The position numbers and the translations under genes are program-made. A stretch of 64,000 bases of DNA from Candidatus Nanoarchaeia archaeon (GTDB lineage Archaea; Nanobdellota; Nanobdellia; Woesearchaeales; WJIZ01): positions 60,917-124,916 of the forward strand of contig JANQND010000030.1 in assembly GCA_028279765.1 (NCBI GenBank). The letters are read 5' to 3'. This document shows, one piece after another, positions 32,874 through 43,089 of this stretch (its first letter is position 1; each line of letters opens with the position of its first letter). The notes beneath the pieces are model-generated. The model was not told the origin of the DNA. It searched no databases and was given only the letters and a program-made list of their open reading frames with translations.

Positions 32874-33272
32874 ATGAAAAAACTCATTGGCATAGGAATT
32901 CTGGCTGGTGTATTGATGGCATTAGCAGGATTTGCTGTAAATTATGTATTTGAGCTGATTTATCCATCATTCAAGGCAATATATAGCAACACTGATATTT
33001 TCATCGGATGGGATGATCCGCGAATGAATTTCTTCTGGCTCTATCCGATCACACTAGGAATTGCACTCGCATGGCTTTATGGGATGCTTCCAAAGAAAGC
33101 AAAAGAGCCCTTTGCTTTTGCAGGCATCTATTTTTTCGTTGGCGCTCTTCCGGCTTTCTTCATCAATGTAGGCAGCTTCAACCTTCCGGTGATGATGATC
33201 GCCTCCTGGAGCATTATGAGCTATGTTAATGGGCTGATTGCTGGGTTATTATTTAAGAAAATGCTCAAGTAG
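32874..33272 (+). CDS. Small four-helix membrane protein
   Basis: A protein of 132 residues with four membrane segments (GIGILAGVLMALAGFAVNYVF, MNFFWLYPITLGIALAWLYGM, FAFAGIYFFVGALPAFFINVG, MIASWSIMSYVNGLIAGLLF). A polar loop GWDDPRMN lies between the first two. I cannot assign a family with confidence. It is preceded by GAGGTG and followed by a structured repeat. Confidence 0.6.
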   Translation: MKKLIGIGILAGVLMALAGFAVNYVFELIYPSFKAIYSNTDIFIGWDDPRMNFFWLYPITLGIALAWLYGMLPKKAKEPFAFAGIYFFVGALPAFFINVGSFNLPVMMIASWSIMSYVNGLIAGLLFKKMLK

Positions 33273-33285
33273 CATCTTATAAGAA

Positions 33286-33455
33286 GCAAATAATAATAAG
33301 GATGAAAACTGACTGGAGAAGAGATTTCCATACGCAAATTTTACGAAGTGAAATTTGAGTTTTTCAGCAAAGCGAAAAACTTAGTGTGGGAATTTCTTTT
33401 CGGAATAGGATTTCTCACGAAATCCGTGTTTGAGTCCTTTATTGTTATTATTTGC
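33286..33455. repeat. Structured intergenic element R6 (architecture-only relative)
   Basis: Perfect terminal inverted repeats GCAAATAATAA (33286-33296) and TTATTATTTGC (33445-33455) enclose three hairpins: CAAATTT/AAATTTG (33335-33357), GTTTTTC/GAAAAAC (33359-33380) and GGATTTC/GAAATCC (33408-33425). The CTTGCAG and GCCTGC signatures of the core family are missing, so kinship rests on layout only. It fills most of the 273-base gap before the L10e gene. Confidence 0.5.
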
Positions 33456-33516
33456 ACTTAATTCTATTTTATACTGATTAAAATAGGCCAAACAGGTCAA
33501 AATTATCACCGCAAGC

Positions 33517-33526
33517 TTTAAAAAGC
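33517..33526 (+). promoter_or_regulatory. TATA box for rpl10e
   Basis: CTTTAAAAAG lies 20-30 bases before ATG 33547, indicating a leaderless transcript. Confidence 0.5.
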
Positions 33527-33546
33527 GCCTAAAATTCCACTTATAC

Positions 33547-34068
33547 ATGGCACGATTAAGAAAAGGCGTATGCTATCGAAAGCTCGAAAGACCCTATACA
33601 AGGATCTCAAAATTCAAGTCAAAATCATACATTAAGACAGGCTATAACACCAGAATCACCAAATTTGTGATGGGAAACAGCAAAAAGGAAGACTTTGAGC
33701 ATAGCATAAAGCTGGTACCAAAAGCAGACCTGCAAATAAGAGAAAACGCACTGGAGAGTGCCCGATTAACCTCTAACAGGCTCCTGGAAAAAAACCTCGG
33801 TACTGCGAACTATTTTCTCAGAATTAGCAAATATCCTCATCATATCATGCGAAATAATCCTATTGCATCCGGTGCTGGTGCTGACCGATTCTCTACAGGA
33901 ATGAAGAAGTCCTTCGGAAAGCCTATCGGCCAGACTGCGCAGTTCCATAAAGGAGACAGTATTCTGGAAGTAAAAGTAGATAAGAAAAATATTAAGCTGG
34001 CAAAGAAGGCAATGCACAGAGCATCCATGAAAATGCCTTGTTCCTGTTCTATTACCATAAGTGAATAA
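33547..34068 (+). CDS. rpl10e: Large-subunit ribosomal protein uL16 (L10e)
   Basis: A protein of 173 residues, the usual archaeal length. YCYRKLERPYTR-like start (MARLRKGVCYRKLERPYTRI), then LESARLTSNRLLEKNLGTANYFLRISKYPHHIMRNNP and AGADRFSTGMKKSFGKPIGQTAQ are conserved L10e segments near the peptidyl-transferase centre. It is a single-gene unit with its own TATA box. Confidence 0.95.
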   Translation: MARLRKGVCYRKLERPYTRISKFKSKSYIKTGYNTRITKFVMGNSKKEDFEHSIKLVPKADLQIRENALESARLTSNRLLEKNLGTANYFLRISKYPHHIMRNNPIASGAGADRFSTGMKKSFGKPIGQTAQFHKGDSILEVKVDKKNIKLAKKAMHRASMKMPCSCSITISE

Positions 34069-34153
34069 AGCTTATTCTCTCTAAGGCTTAAAAATTAATT
34101 CTATACCTATCACTTCGAAACATATATATACTGCTCATTTCTGCCTACTACTC

Positions 34154-35200
34154 ATGCAGGAGTTCATCAATATCATACTGTCAACCCACTATCTGCGAGC
34201 AATAGCTATCTTCGTAGGAGCATATATTGTCATGCAGATTCTTCTGTTCGTCTCTGAAAAAGTATTCTTGAGAGCAGCCAAAAAAACGAAAACCAATCTG
34301 GATGATGAAATCGTTGCAAGAACAAGAGTACCGCTAGCATTTCTAGTGTTAATGATTGGTGGAAGGCTTGCAGCAGAAGCCCTGGAGTTTGCCCAGATCG
34401 TCAATTTCATCATTGAGAACATTTTTGGATCAATCATTGTACTTACCACCGTCCACGTAGTCATCATTGTGGTAAACATTCTCCTGGACAATTGGGGAAA
34501 GAAACTCGTCTCCAGAACAAGAAGTACTGTTGACGATGACATCTTCCACATGATTCATCGATTCGCAAAAATTCTGTTTTACATCCTGGGGTTCATGTAT
34601 GTCCTCAGTATCTGGGGCGTAGAGATCGGCCCTATGATTGCATCCTTAGGTATTGCGGGATTAGCTGTCGCCCTTGCGATCAAGCCCACTTTAGAAAACA
34701 TCTTTGGCGGAATCACACTTATAGTAGACCGGGTGTTACGGGTTGGTGACACCGTGCAGCTTGAAGATGGAAGCATGGGAAAAGTAATGAAAGTAAGCTT
34801 GCGATCAACCAAGATCAAGACCTTTGACAATGAACTCATGACCATTCCAAACGGAAAGCTGGCAGACTCAAAAATCACCAACTGGCATATGCCAAACAAG
34901 AAAGTAAGGATTACCATCAATTTTGGTGTAGAATATGGGTCAGACGCAACAAAAGTAAAGAAACTCATTCTGGGTCTAATCGATAAGGAAAAGGGTATTC
35001 TCAAAGACCCTAGCCCTTATGTGCATTTCACAGAAATGGCAGATTCTTCAATAAATTTCATGGTACGTTTTTGGATTGAAGATATTAGCAATAAACTGGA
35101 AACCAAAGACAGTATGATCACCAAGATCTACGACACGCTCAACAAGAACAAGATTGGAATTCCTTTCCCAACAAGAACCATCTATATGGAGAAATCATGA
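34154..35200 (+). CDS. mscS: MscS-family mechanosensitive ion channel
   Basis: A protein of 348 residues. Four or five membrane helices end in the pore helix (IASLGIAGLAVALAIKPTLENIFGGITLIVDRVLRVGDTVQLEDG). The beta-domain follows (GKVMKVSLRSTKIKTFDNELMTIPNGKLADSKITNW) and an alpha/beta C-terminal domain. It releases solutes on osmotic downshift. ACATATATATA at about 34119-34129 is the TATA box. The 3' end overlaps the convergent nog1 gene by six bases. Confidence 0.92.
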   Translation: MQEFINIILSTHYLRAIAIFVGAYIVMQILLFVSEKVFLRAAKKTKTNLDDEIVARTRVPLAFLVLMIGGRLAAEALEFAQIVNFIIENIFGSIIVLTTVHVVIIVVNILLDNWGKKLVSRTRSTVDDDIFHMIHRFAKILFYILGFMYVLSIWGVEIGPMIASLGIAGLAVALAIKPTLENIFGGITLIVDRVLRVGDTVQLEDGSMGKVMKVSLRSTKIKTFDNELMTIPNGKLADSKITNWHMPNKKVRITINFGVEYGSDATKVKKLILGLIDKEKGILKDPSPYVHFTEMADSSINFMVRFWIEDISNKLETKDSMITKIYDTLNKNKIGIPFPTRTIYMEKS

Positions 35201-36184
35201 GCTTTCTTCTGGGATTTCTTTTTCTTTCAGGCTATTAATAATTTGTTTTAAAGAACTAATGGTGTTCATTGAATCCTTATATTTCGCCATATATTCTTTC
35301 ATAAGAACAGGATCAGCTACATCCCTCTTGCTAAAATAGACATGCACATCCCCGCTAAACGTCTTGAGAAGATTCTCATAGAGCTGCACTTGCTTCTCCA
35401 AGGGGTACTCTTCAGTCAAGTCAAACACATAAACAGCAATATCTGTGCAGTGTTTCAGGGCCAGGTGAGCTACTTTCTCAATACGGTTCATCTTATAGAA
35501 CCTATTCAGCGTTCCCGGCGTATCCAGGAGCTGAATGCGGCTTTTCCCGGTGCCCGCATAGGCAACATTGATGCCTTTCGTGGTAAAAGGATAAGAATTG
35601 ATATCTGCCTTAGACCCTGTCAACTTATACAGCAGCGTAGTTTTCCCTACATTCGGAAACCCAACAAGCGAAATCGTCTTCAGGCCGGTTTTGATCGTTG
35701 GAAAACCCTTCATAATATACCGCGCATTTTCCAAAAACACGAAGTCCTTCTTGACCTGCTTAATGACTGAGGATGCCCTGCCCAAAAACTCGCGTTTTAA
35801 GACAGCAATACGATCAAATTGTTTGTTTGTCTTCAGCTTCACCCTATACGTTGAAAACAGCTGCATGATGCCTTTTTCAAGCCAGTGAACTGCAGCTAAA
35901 GATTTTTTGAACTGGCGATAATCAATCTCTAAACGAATCATTTCATTATAGAACTCAGGAAGGCCATCCAGCGAAGGAAATCGTTCAACAGTGGATTTTG
36001 CCTTTGCTGCAATCGTATCACTGATAACCTGCATTTTCATCAGCTCGATATAACGCGATTTTTCCAGCCTGCCCCCTTTTAGTTTAAGGCCACGCAGTTT
36101 CTTTCCCTTCTCTCGTGCTCTTCTGAATGCAAGGTCAAGAATAAAGTCGCTGTCCTCTACTGGCGAGATCGTTTGAAAGTTCAT
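35195..36184 (-). CDS. nog1: Nog1-type GTPase (OBG/HflX superfamily)
   Basis: A protein of 329 residues. An N-terminal helical domain (~1-155, Lys/Arg-rich, KLRGLKLKGGRLEKSRYIELMK) precedes the G domain. Its motifs are VGFPNVGKTTLLYKLTG (P-loop), YPFTTKGINV (switch I), QLLDTPGTLNRFYKMNRIE (G3) and YFSKRDVADP in place of the usual NKxD (G4). Nog1 proteins act in 50S/60S ribosomal subunit assembly. It is divergent from the gene at 36279. Confidence 0.9.
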   Translation of the reverse strand: MNFQTISPVEDSDFILDLAFRRAREKGKKLRGLKLKGGRLEKSRYIELMKMQVISDTIAAKAKSTVERFPSLDGLPEFYNEMIRLEIDYRQFKKSLAAVHWLEKGIMQLFSTYRVKLKTNKQFDRIAVLKREFLGRASSVIKQVKKDFVFLENARYIMKGFPTIKTGLKTISLVGFPNVGKTTLLYKLTGSKADINSYPFTTKGINVAYAGTGKSRIQLLDTPGTLNRFYKMNRIEKVAHLALKHCTDIAVYVFDLTEEYPLEKQVQLYENLLKTFSGDVHVYFSKRDVADPVLMKEYMAKYKDSMNTISSLKQIINSLKEKEIPEESS

Positions 36185-36206
36185 ACCTTAGGAAAACTGC
36201 GGCACA

Positions 36207-36253
36207 ATATTTAAATATAGTCATTGCAGATGGAGTACATAATGTATTTATAC
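36207..36253. promoter_or_regulatory. Divergent TATA boxes, nog1 and surface-protein gene
   Basis: ATATTTAAATATA (36207-36219) is 23 bases from ATG 36184 on the minus strand. TATTTATAC (36245-36253) is 26 bases before ATG 36279 on the plus strand. Both predict leaderless transcripts. Confidence 0.5.
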
Positions 36254-36278
36254 CACCGCTGCTTATTTTTATCCAAAA

Positions 36279-37640
36279 ATGGATGATCAGAAACCGATCC
36301 CCTACAATCCATTCAAGAAGCCTAAGCAAAGCTATGCAAAGCAAACCGTCAAGCGGTTAGTGGTAGTTGTCATTGCTATTCTCGTTGTTTCGACATTCAT
36401 CCAACTCTTCGGTCCTGCGCCAACCGGCTATGTTATCGTGGTAAAGGATACCGTAGATATTAAAGAGATGGCGTATCAGGATTCTACCATTAGGCTTTCC
36501 TCTCAGGACCAGCAATCCATTCCCCTCAAATCACTCAAGCTATCCGGAACCATCATAGGGGATGGGAGAGTAGACATCTATCTTCTTGCGAATAATCAAA
36601 AGCACCTGGCATATACTAATGCGCCAAAAGGGTCAACGCTTCCTATCATTACCGGGTTTGCTGTTAAGGACCATAAAAACCAAGGTAGTGGACAAGGCAG
36701 CAAAATCAGCGCTTCGATTAGCGATCTGGAATTAAAAGGTGAGCAAACGGTTCTCTCCGATATTAAACTGCAGGTACAGGGCAACGAGCTTGGGATGCTT
36801 GTGGAAAGAATAAATATTTCCTGGTATCCTGACAACGGCGAGAAAATTGAAGGCATTCGCATCGGCTCTGATGAGTTTTGGAGCTATGATCAAAGAGGAA
36901 AGCAGCAGGGAAGGCAGTCCTCAGGAACAATATTGGAAGGCTGGGGCCAAAAACTGCCCAACAATCTCGTGCAAACCATCAACAGCATTGCGTTTGATTC
37001 CAGTATGCAGGATAAACTGGTTATTCTGGAAATCTATTTTAGGGACTTTGTAGATGGATTCAGGGTAGGTAATGAGAGAAAGCTATCCATTCACCTGGAT
37101 CTCTCCGGAAGGACTGAATCATTCATTGAGGAAGAAGGAGTGTCAAAGCAGACCTTTGTATTAGAAAAAGTAATCCCGTCAAATTCGCTGCCAATTGCAG
37201 GAGAAGGAAGCTCTGATTCAGGAACAGGGGGATCATCGAAGAGTCAGGGGATCAATCAGATTATTGATGATAATATTCAGGTTATTGAATTTAGCCAGGA
37301 AAAACTGGCCGAGGAATACGGGAATCTACCCTCTCTCACCGGATACAGTATCCTGGAGTGGACGCAGGATGGAAAACTGTTGAAAGGAAGAGAGATCGAG
37401 CCTGAGTCTATCAACTTCCAGGACAACCCCGATCTTGCGCTTAATCTTACCATCATCGAGGATCTGGAGTATAAGAATACATTTGAACAAATTCCTATCG
37501 ACGAACAGCCCAGGAAAGAAATTGTCAGTGGGTGTGAGGACACCTGCGTCCTTGGCGTTCTTAATGATGAAGAATACGAATTAGAATTTGATGTGGAAGA
37601 GGGAACAGCTGTCAATCTGAAACAAATCGAGTTTTCTTGA
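36279..37640 (+). CDS. Membrane-anchored extracytoplasmic protein, family unknown
   Basis: A protein of 453 residues. The cytoplasmic head (MDDQKPIPYNPFKKPKQ) is followed by one membrane helix at about 26-46 (RLVVVVIAILVVSTFIQLF), then beta-rich repeats. Segments PTGYVIVVKD, ITGFAVKD and LTGYSILEW recur, and SLKLSGTIIGDGRVDIYLLAN suggests a beta-sandwich. A CEDTC pair is near the C-terminus. It may bind or decorate the S-layer, but no recognised domain supports a specific role. Confidence 0.6.
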   Translation: MDDQKPIPYNPFKKPKQSYAKQTVKRLVVVVIAILVVSTFIQLFGPAPTGYVIVVKDTVDIKEMAYQDSTIRLSSQDQQSIPLKSLKLSGTIIGDGRVDIYLLANNQKHLAYTNAPKGSTLPIITGFAVKDHKNQGSGQGSKISASISDLELKGEQTVLSDIKLQVQGNELGMLVERINISWYPDNGEKIEGIRIGSDEFWSYDQRGKQQGRQSSGTILEGWGQKLPNNLVQTINSIAFDSSMQDKLVILEIYFRDFVDGFRVGNERKLSIHLDLSGRTESFIEEEGVSKQTFVLEKVIPSNSLPIAGEGSSDSGTGGSSKSQGINQIIDDNIQVIEFSQEKLAEEYGNLPSLTGYSILEWTQDGKLLKGREIEPESINFQDNPDLALNLTIIEDLEYKNTFEQIPIDEQPRKEIVSGCEDTCVLGVLNDEEYELEFDVEEGTAVNLKQIEFS

Positions 37641-38669
37641 TTAATGCTGTCCTGGTTGATACGCTGTTTTCAAATCAGCACTGCTCATACCACTATATGC
37701 TGCAAGTGCTAAAGCTCCAGGATGAAGAAGAAAGCGATGGTCATTTGTCCGCTCCATCTTGCTATCACAATGTCCCTTATAATTATGGAGTACAAAATTC
37801 TTGATTGATCCTGCGTTGGCAGGAATAAAAAGAATGTTTTGGTGTTCTGCTTTGTCTGGGTCAAAATTGGTCTTCCATTTCTCATGTATCTGGTTTCTTG
37901 TAAGATTTGTTTCAACAAGAAAGTTATACATTGGTCCATTTTCAATAGAATAATCCATGATGCGCGAATGCACACAGGCCCTGTCAATATCTCTATCCTG
38001 AATACCAAATTCCTTAACTAATTCAAGTTGTTTAAAGACATCATACATAGAATGCTCATACCGAGCAAACTCAGGAGTTATACCAAGAGCTCCTGCATTG
38101 ATATGATAAGTATTGCGATAAGATTTCCCACCTCGTATTCCGATAGCAATAAATCTTTCCTGGCTTTTTCCTTCTGGAGCCGACAAAATAATGCCAGCTA
38201 CAGACAGAGAGCTAATAGAGCGTTTGAAGCCATTTCGTATGCACTGCGTTTCATAACTATGTCTTGGACCTATTTGAATATGAACACCATCATCCTTTCT
38301 TTCATAACCTATTTCATCCCCTGCAATTTCGTTCCACCAAGGAATCCGGATGTTTTCTACTTGCTCGGATGGAATCTCAAGAATCTGAAGAGCTTCAGTA
38401 AACCGACCATCATCTCGGTATTTTTGTTGCACGGTTTCGAATTTTTCACCCAGATGATACGTATCCATATCTTCCTTATATCTCTCCTTATACCAATTCC
38501 TCACATCTCTATCTAAGGAATCTAGAATCTGATGCGCGTTATTAAAATCAATCCCACCTCTCTCTCCTGAAGCTCTAGGCGAATACGTATGAGTCAATTC
38601 TGAGACATCAAGACTGTTATATACCGTAATAATTTCGTCTCCAAATAAGATACTTTCATTCGTTTCCAT
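37641..38669 (-). CDS. Unknown protein, possibly NUDIX-fold
   Basis: A protein of 342 residues, no signal peptide or membrane segment. The middle region (FIAIGIRGGKSYRNTYHINAGALGITPEFARYEHSMYDVFKQLELVKEFGI, then MYNFLVETNL) loosely recalls a NUDIX fold, with the HINAGALG strand in the position of the FPGG strand and LELVKEFG in the position of REL-x-EE-x-G. The catalytic acids are largely missing. The promoter GATTTATAAAG (minus, about 38690-38700) gives a leaderless start. Low confidence on family. Confidence 0.5.
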   Translation of the reverse strand: METNESILFGDEIITVYNSLDVSELTHTYSPRASGERGGIDFNNAHQILDSLDRDVRNWYKERYKEDMDTYHLGEKFETVQQKYRDDGRFTEALQILEIPSEQVENIRIPWWNEIAGDEIGYERKDDGVHIQIGPRHSYETQCIRNGFKRSISSLSVAGIILSAPEGKSQERFIAIGIRGGKSYRNTYHINAGALGITPEFARYEHSMYDVFKQLELVKEFGIQDRDIDRACVHSRIMDYSIENGPMYNFLVETNLTRNQIHEKWKTNFDPDKAEHQNILFIPANAGSIKNFVLHNYKGHCDSKMERTNDHRFLLHPGALALAAYSGMSSADLKTAYQPGQH

Positions 38670-38826
38670 AACAAAATTTCAAAATCCCTCTCTTTATAAA
38701 TCTTTCTATTTTGTAATTACTGTTAAGGAGTTACACTAAGACATAAGTAGCCGAACAGAAATACAATGATCCAAATCTTTCCCGTTCCAATACTTTTAAA
38801 TTCTCTTTGGCTCCTAAAGCTCTATT

Positions 38827-39876
38827 ATGAGTACTAAGTTGACCGGACCAGAGATATTCATTGGAAAACAGGGTAACGGCATGATTAGTTTTGGATCCGG
38901 CCAGCCCGATCTTCCACCCCCTAAGGAAGCATTAGAAAACCTGAACATTCGCTCAGACCTGCGATATGGGTTAATCCAGGGAGAAGAAAAGCTTCGAAGA
39001 GCACTCTCCAAAGAATATCCTGCATCAACTGCTGACAATTTTGTGATCACCAACGGAGCATCAGAAGCGCTGGACCTCATCTTTCGCTCCATGGACAATG
39101 GAAAAGTTTTACTTGGAAAACCATACTATTACTCCTATCCCAAGATTCTCAGGTATGCGAATATGAAACCTGAGTACACCCAGCTTGAAAAAGGAAAAAT
39201 CGACTTTTCAGATTTTGAAACGAAAGTGCACGACTGCAAAGCAGTACTCATTAATTCTCCATCAAATCCTACCGGGAGAATAGAATCTATTAAGACCCTA
39301 AAAGAAATCGAAAAAATAACCCGGGACCTTGGGATCTATGTGGTCTCTGATGAAGTCTATAAGGACCTCATCTACGAGCGGGAAAATTATATGATCAAAG
39401 GAGAGCACGTCATTACCGTCAATTCGTTTTCTAAAACCTATGCAATGTGCGGCCTGCGAATCGGATATCTCTGGAGCAATGATCAGCGCATCGTGGACAA
39501 AGCCATCGAGATGAAAACCCACACCTCTATGAACACCAGTCTGGTCGGTCAGGATATTGCACTCAACGCCATGAAAGCTCCAAGAAACTACATAGAAAAA
39601 CAATTAAAAATCTGGAGAGAAAGAAGAGAGATGATGTACACCGGGTTATCAGCTATGGGACTGGAGCTTTGGAAACCTGAAGGTGCGTTTTATGTCTTTC
39701 CTAAAATCAAAAATCCAGAAAAGTTCGTTTGGGACATGTACACAAAGCATAAGATCATAACGTATCTTGGAGAATGGTTTGGAGCACCCGAGCATGTGCG
39801 CTTTAGTTATGCGCTGAGCATGAATGATATTGAAGAAGGGTTAAAAAGAATTGAAAAATACGTAGATCAATCCTAA
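38827..39876 (+). CDS. PLP-dependent aminotransferase, class I/II
   Basis: A protein of 349 residues. [38 protein letters not shown] and [18 protein letters not shown] are fold-type I aminotransferase motifs. [20 protein letters not shown] and [14 protein letters not shown] (Asp that pairs with the PLP ring) follow. [18 protein letters not shown] contains the PLP Lys at about residue 203. RFSYALS near the C-terminus carries the substrate carboxylate Arg. Amino-acid specificity (aspartate, aromatic or other) is not resolvable. It is convergent with enolase, with a 4-base overlap. Confidence 0.88.
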   Translation: MSTKLTGPEIFIGKQGNGMISFGSGQPDLPPPKEALENLNIRSDLRYGLIQGEEKLRRALSKEYPASTADNFVITNGASEALDLIFRSMDNGKVLLGKPYYYSYPKILRYANMKPEYTQLEKGKIDFSDFETKVHDCKAVLINSPSNPTGRIESIKTLKEIEKITRDLGIYVVSDEVYKDLIYERENYMIKGEHVITVNSFSKTYAMCGLRIGYLWSNDQRIVDKAIEMKTHTSMNTSLVGQDIALNAMKAPRNYIEKQLKIWRERREMMYTGLSAMGLELWKPEGAFYVFPKIKNPEKFVWDMYTKHKIITYLGEWFGAPEHVRFSYALSMNDIEEGLKRIEKYVDQS

Positions 39877-41165
39877 ACAGACCTAAAATTCTCACCTGCA
39901 TACCGGCAATCAGAACCCAATTCTTCTTCTATGCGAAGCAATTGATTATATTTTGCTAGTCTTTCTGATCGACAGGGAGCACCGGTTTTGATCTGTCCTG
40001 CTTTCAGACCAACCACTAAATCAGCAATAAAACTATCCTCTGTCTCGCCGGATCGATGTGATACCATCACGCCCCATCCTGCTTCCTTAGACATCCTGCA
40101 CGCCTCGATGCTCTCGCTCACCGTACCAATTTGATTTACTTTTAAGAGCAAAGCATTGCATGCCTTTTTCTCGATAGCCTCCTTGATGCGCTTTGGATTC
40201 GTAACCAGAAGATCGTCTCCGACGATTTGCGCGCGATCAGCAACATCAGGAAGTAATTTCTGATACGTCTCCCAATCATCCTGATCAAAAGGATCCTCGA
40301 TAGAAACAAGACCGTACTCATCTACGAAATTCTTGTACAAGGTGACCATCTCATCACCTGATTTCATATCAGGAGAATCTCCTTTGAAGTTCAGGTTATA
40401 CGAACCCTCCTGAAAGAATTCCGATGCAGCAACATCCATCCCGATCTTTACTTTATCCGTGTACCCTGCCTTAGCAATAGCCTCTTTAAGCAGTTCCAGG
40501 CCTTCCCTGTTATCCTGAATATCCGGTGCAAAACCGCCTTCATCTCCCACATTGACCGCGTCCTGTCCGTATTTTTTCTTCACTACACCCTTGAGGTTAT
40601 GATACACTTCCGCACCTATCTGAAGAGCTTCCTTAAAACTGGATGCACCAACGGGCAGAATCATAAACTCCTGCATCGCAAGCTTGTTTCCTGCGTGCTG
40701 TCCTCCGTTAATCACGTTAAAGCTCGGCACCGGCAGCACGAATTCAGAAATGCCCGCAAGGTCTGCAATGTGCTTATATAACGGAACGCTCTTTGCAGCA
40801 GCACCTGCCCGGCAGCAAGCCAAAGAAACCGCAAGCATCGCGTTCGCGCCCAGTTTCGATTTGTTTTCTGTCCCGTCAAGTTCCAGCATCTTGTTGTCAA
40901 TTGCAGATTGGTCAGCAGGATCCACCCCTGTAAGCGCAGAAGAGATTTCATTGTTCACATTCGCAACCGCTTTCAGTACTCCTTTACCCAAGTACCTATT
41001 CGTATCCCCATCACGAAGCTCCAGTGCCTCGTGAATACCTGTTGATGCGCCGCTCGGAACAGCGCCTCGAAAAACTCCATCTTCCGTAGCAACATCAACC
41101 TCTACGGTGGGATTTCCCCGTGAGTCAAGAATTTCTCGCGCTTTGATGGATTGTATCGATGACAT
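39873..41165 (-). CDS. eno: Enolase (2-phosphoglycerate dehydratase)
   Basis: A protein of 430 residues, full length. [69 protein letters not shown] (metal/active-site loop), [31 protein letters not shown] (catalytic Lys) and [20 protein letters not shown] are all conserved. It converts 2-phosphoglycerate to PEP, the step after the gpmA product. GAGGT and a TATA box at 41211-41220 precede the ATG. Confidence 0.96.
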   Translation of the reverse strand: MSSIQSIKAREILDSRGNPTVEVDVATEDGVFRGAVPSGASTGIHEALELRDGDTNRYLGKGVLKAVANVNNEISSALTGVDPADQSAIDNKMLELDGTENKSKLGANAMLAVSLACCRAGAAAKSVPLYKHIADLAGISEFVLPVPSFNVINGGQHAGNKLAMQEFMILPVGASSFKEALQIGAEVYHNLKGVVKKKYGQDAVNVGDEGGFAPDIQDNREGLELLKEAIAKAGYTDKVKIGMDVAASEFFQEGSYNLNFKGDSPDMKSGDEMVTLYKNFVDEYGLVSIEDPFDQDDWETYQKLLPDVADRAQIVGDDLLVTNPKRIKEAIEKKACNALLLKVNQIGTVSESIEACRMSKEAGWGVMVSHRSGETEDSFIADLVVGLKAGQIKTGAPCRSERLAKYNQLLRIEEELGSDCRYAGENFRSV

Positions 41166-41245
41166 AGATGATTACCTCTCTAATTGATGAGCTTTCCTGA
41201 ACGCAGCAAATTTATATAATTAATGGAAAGAGAAATGAAATACGC

Positions 41246-41431
41246 TCATCCTTGTTTCTGTATGTAAAAAGCATAACCCAGAACCATTACAATTGTAATG
41301 CCGATCGAGATTGCTATATCTGTATTTCCTGACTGATACATATAATAACAAGCTATGCCCAATATTCCGACTATAAAAAATAGTCTACTCCTTATTTTAT
41401 CGACGGAAATGGCATCAATTCTCCCCTTCAT
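41246..41431 (-). CDS. Small two-helix membrane protein
   Basis: A protein of 61 residues. A basic N-terminus is followed by two membrane segments (FFIVGILGIACYYMYQSG and IAISIGITIVMVLGYAFYI). The TATA-like ATTTAAAT (minus strand, 41453-41460) is 22 bases before the ATG, which supports expression despite the small size. Family unknown. Confidence 0.55.
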   Translation of the reverse strand: MKGRIDAISVDKIRSRLFFIVGILGIACYYMYQSGNTDIAISIGITIVMVLGYAFYIQKQG

Positions 41432-41452
41432 AACAGGTTAATACGGAGTCGA

Positions 41453-41494
41453 ATTTAAATAAGTATGGGCGATTACCACCAATACATTTATATA
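41453..41494. promoter_or_regulatory. Divergent TATA boxes setting the CBS-protein start
   Basis: ATTTAAAT (41453-41460) faces the small membrane gene. TTTATATA (41487-41494) faces the CBS gene, where it lies 22 bases before ATG 41517 but only 7 before ATG 41502. Confidence 0.5.
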
Positions 41495-41516
41495 GAAAAA
41501 CATGCAGAAAAACAGT

Positions 41517-41888
41517 ATGTCCGGAATCACCTTTTGGATGATAAAAAATCCCCAGATCGTCACCAAAGAAAAGTCCGTACTTGATGCTGCCAAAAAAATG
41601 GCAAAAGCGGATTCTGATTGTATTATAATAATAGAAGACAAAAAGCCTATCGGCATTTTCACAGAAGCGGACCTGGTAAAAAAAATAGTCGCAAAAAAAA
41701 AGGATCCGGAAAAAACAAGTGTAGGAAAAGTTATGACTTCCCCGATAGAAACGGTTCCTGAGACTGCGGCCTACACTGAAGTTCTCTCCCTGATGCGCAC
41801 AAAAAATTACCGGCACATGCCCGTCACCAATGATGCCGGAGAGCTTGAGGGCCTCCTTACGCTCAGATCGCTCATCCAAAACACATAA
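41517..41888 (+). CDS. CBS-domain pair protein
   Basis: A protein of 123 residues from ATG 41517. There are two CBS motifs: VLDAAKKMAKADSDCIIIIEDKKPIGIFTEADLVKK and TEVLSLMRTKNYRHMPVTNDAGELEGLLTLRSLI. Such stand-alone pairs bind AMP, ATP or SAM and report energy status. It is followed 25 bases later by the isocitrate dehydrogenase gene and may be co-transcribed. The target protein is not known. Confidence 0.82.
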   Translation: MSGITFWMIKNPQIVTKEKSVLDAAKKMAKADSDCIIIIEDKKPIGIFTEADLVKKIVAKKKDPEKTSVGKVMTSPIETVPETAAYTEVLSLMRTKNYRHMPVTNDAGELEGLLTLRSLIQNT

Positions 41889-41913
41889 AAATACCCTTCT
41901 TTCCTAAAAAAGT

Positions 41914-42999
41914 ATGAAACATAACGTTACCCTTATTACTGGCGATGGTGTCGGGCCGGAATTAGCACAGGCAATGCGAAAATGTGTAGATGCGATCGCT
42001 GACATTGAATGGGACATTCAGGAAGCAGGAATAGAGGTCTATGAAAAAGAAGGTGATCCGCTGCCTCAAAGAGTGCTGGACTCCATCAAGAAAAATAAGG
42101 TTGCTATCAAAGCCCCTATCACGACTCCTTTAGGAAAAGGATTCAGGAGTGTGAACGTCAGATTACGAAAAGAGCTCGATCTCTACGCCTGCCTAAGGCC
42201 CTGCAAATATTATCCGGGTGTAAAATCACTTCTCAAAGACCCTGAAAAAGTAGATTTAGTAGTAGTAAGAGAAAACACTGAAGATCTCTATGCAGGAATT
42301 GAATTTGAACAGGGAGAAGAAGAGACAAAGGAAATAGCAAAAAAAATAGAAGAAGCCTCAAAAAAGACAATCAGGGAAAATTCAGGAATTTCTATTAAGC
42401 CTATTTCAGATTTTGGCACCAGAAGAATCACAACCTTTGCCTACGAATACGCAAAAAGCAATAACAGAAAGAAGGTCTCTGCAATCACCAAATCAAATAT
42501 CATGAAATTTACTGATGGGTTGTTTCAGAAAGTAGCAGAAGATGTCTCAAAAAATTATCCTCAAATAGAGTCCGATCACGTTCTTGTTGATAACATGTGC
42601 ATGCAGCTGGTACAAAAGCCTGAAAACTATGACGTGCTTGTCCTGCCAAACCTCTATGGTGATATCCTCTCTGACCTGTGCGCGGGGCTAATAGGCGGCT
42701 TAGGAGTAGCACCGGGAGCAAACATAGGAGAAGAATACGCAGTCTTCGAGGCAACTCACGGGTCGGCGCCTAAGTACAAAGACCAGAACAAAGTCAATCC
42801 TACTGCATTGATACTCTCAGCGGTCATGATGCTTCGCCATCTCAAAGAGCAGGAGGCAGCAGACAAGCTTGAGCAGGCAGTAGCAGAAGTAATCAAAGAA
42901 GGAAAAGATGTTACCTATGATCTCAAGCCATCACGCGATGACCCCTCAGCTGTAGGGACCCAAGAAATGGCAGATGCGGTTATTGCAAAACTCAAGTGA
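41914..42999 (+). CDS. Isocitrate dehydrogenase, NAD-type (IDH/IMDH family)
   Basis: A protein of 361 residues. It is predicted to oxidatively decarboxylate isocitrate to 2-oxoglutarate. [43 protein letters not shown] (substrate Ser and Arg residues), [70 protein letters not shown] and [32 protein letters not shown] match the mitochondrial-type NAD-IDH more than isopropylmalate dehydrogenases. The citrate synthase gene is directly downstream, which supports IDH. Homoisocitrate dehydrogenase is the main alternative. Confidence 0.85.
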   Translation: MKHNVTLITGDGVGPELAQAMRKCVDAIADIEWDIQEAGIEVYEKEGDPLPQRVLDSIKKNKVAIKAPITTPLGKGFRSVNVRLRKELDLYACLRPCKYYPGVKSLLKDPEKVDLVVVRENTEDLYAGIEFEQGEEETKEIAKKIEEASKKTIRENSGISIKPISDFGTRRITTFAYEYAKSNNRKKVSAITKSNIMKFTDGLFQKVAEDVSKNYPQIESDHVLVDNMCMQLVQKPENYDVLVLPNLYGDILSDLCAGLIGGLGVAPGANIGEEYAVFEATHGSAPKYKDQNKVNPTALILSAVMMLRHLKEQEAADKLEQAVAEVIKEGKDVTYDLKPSRDDPSAVGTQEMADAVIAKLK

Positions 43000-43089
43000 A
43001 CACATTCTAATAAAAATTTTGATCATACAGCGTAAGATTTAAAAATCTGTACAATCCGGAGCGTATATGATGCCTTGGGGGGATGCGCG

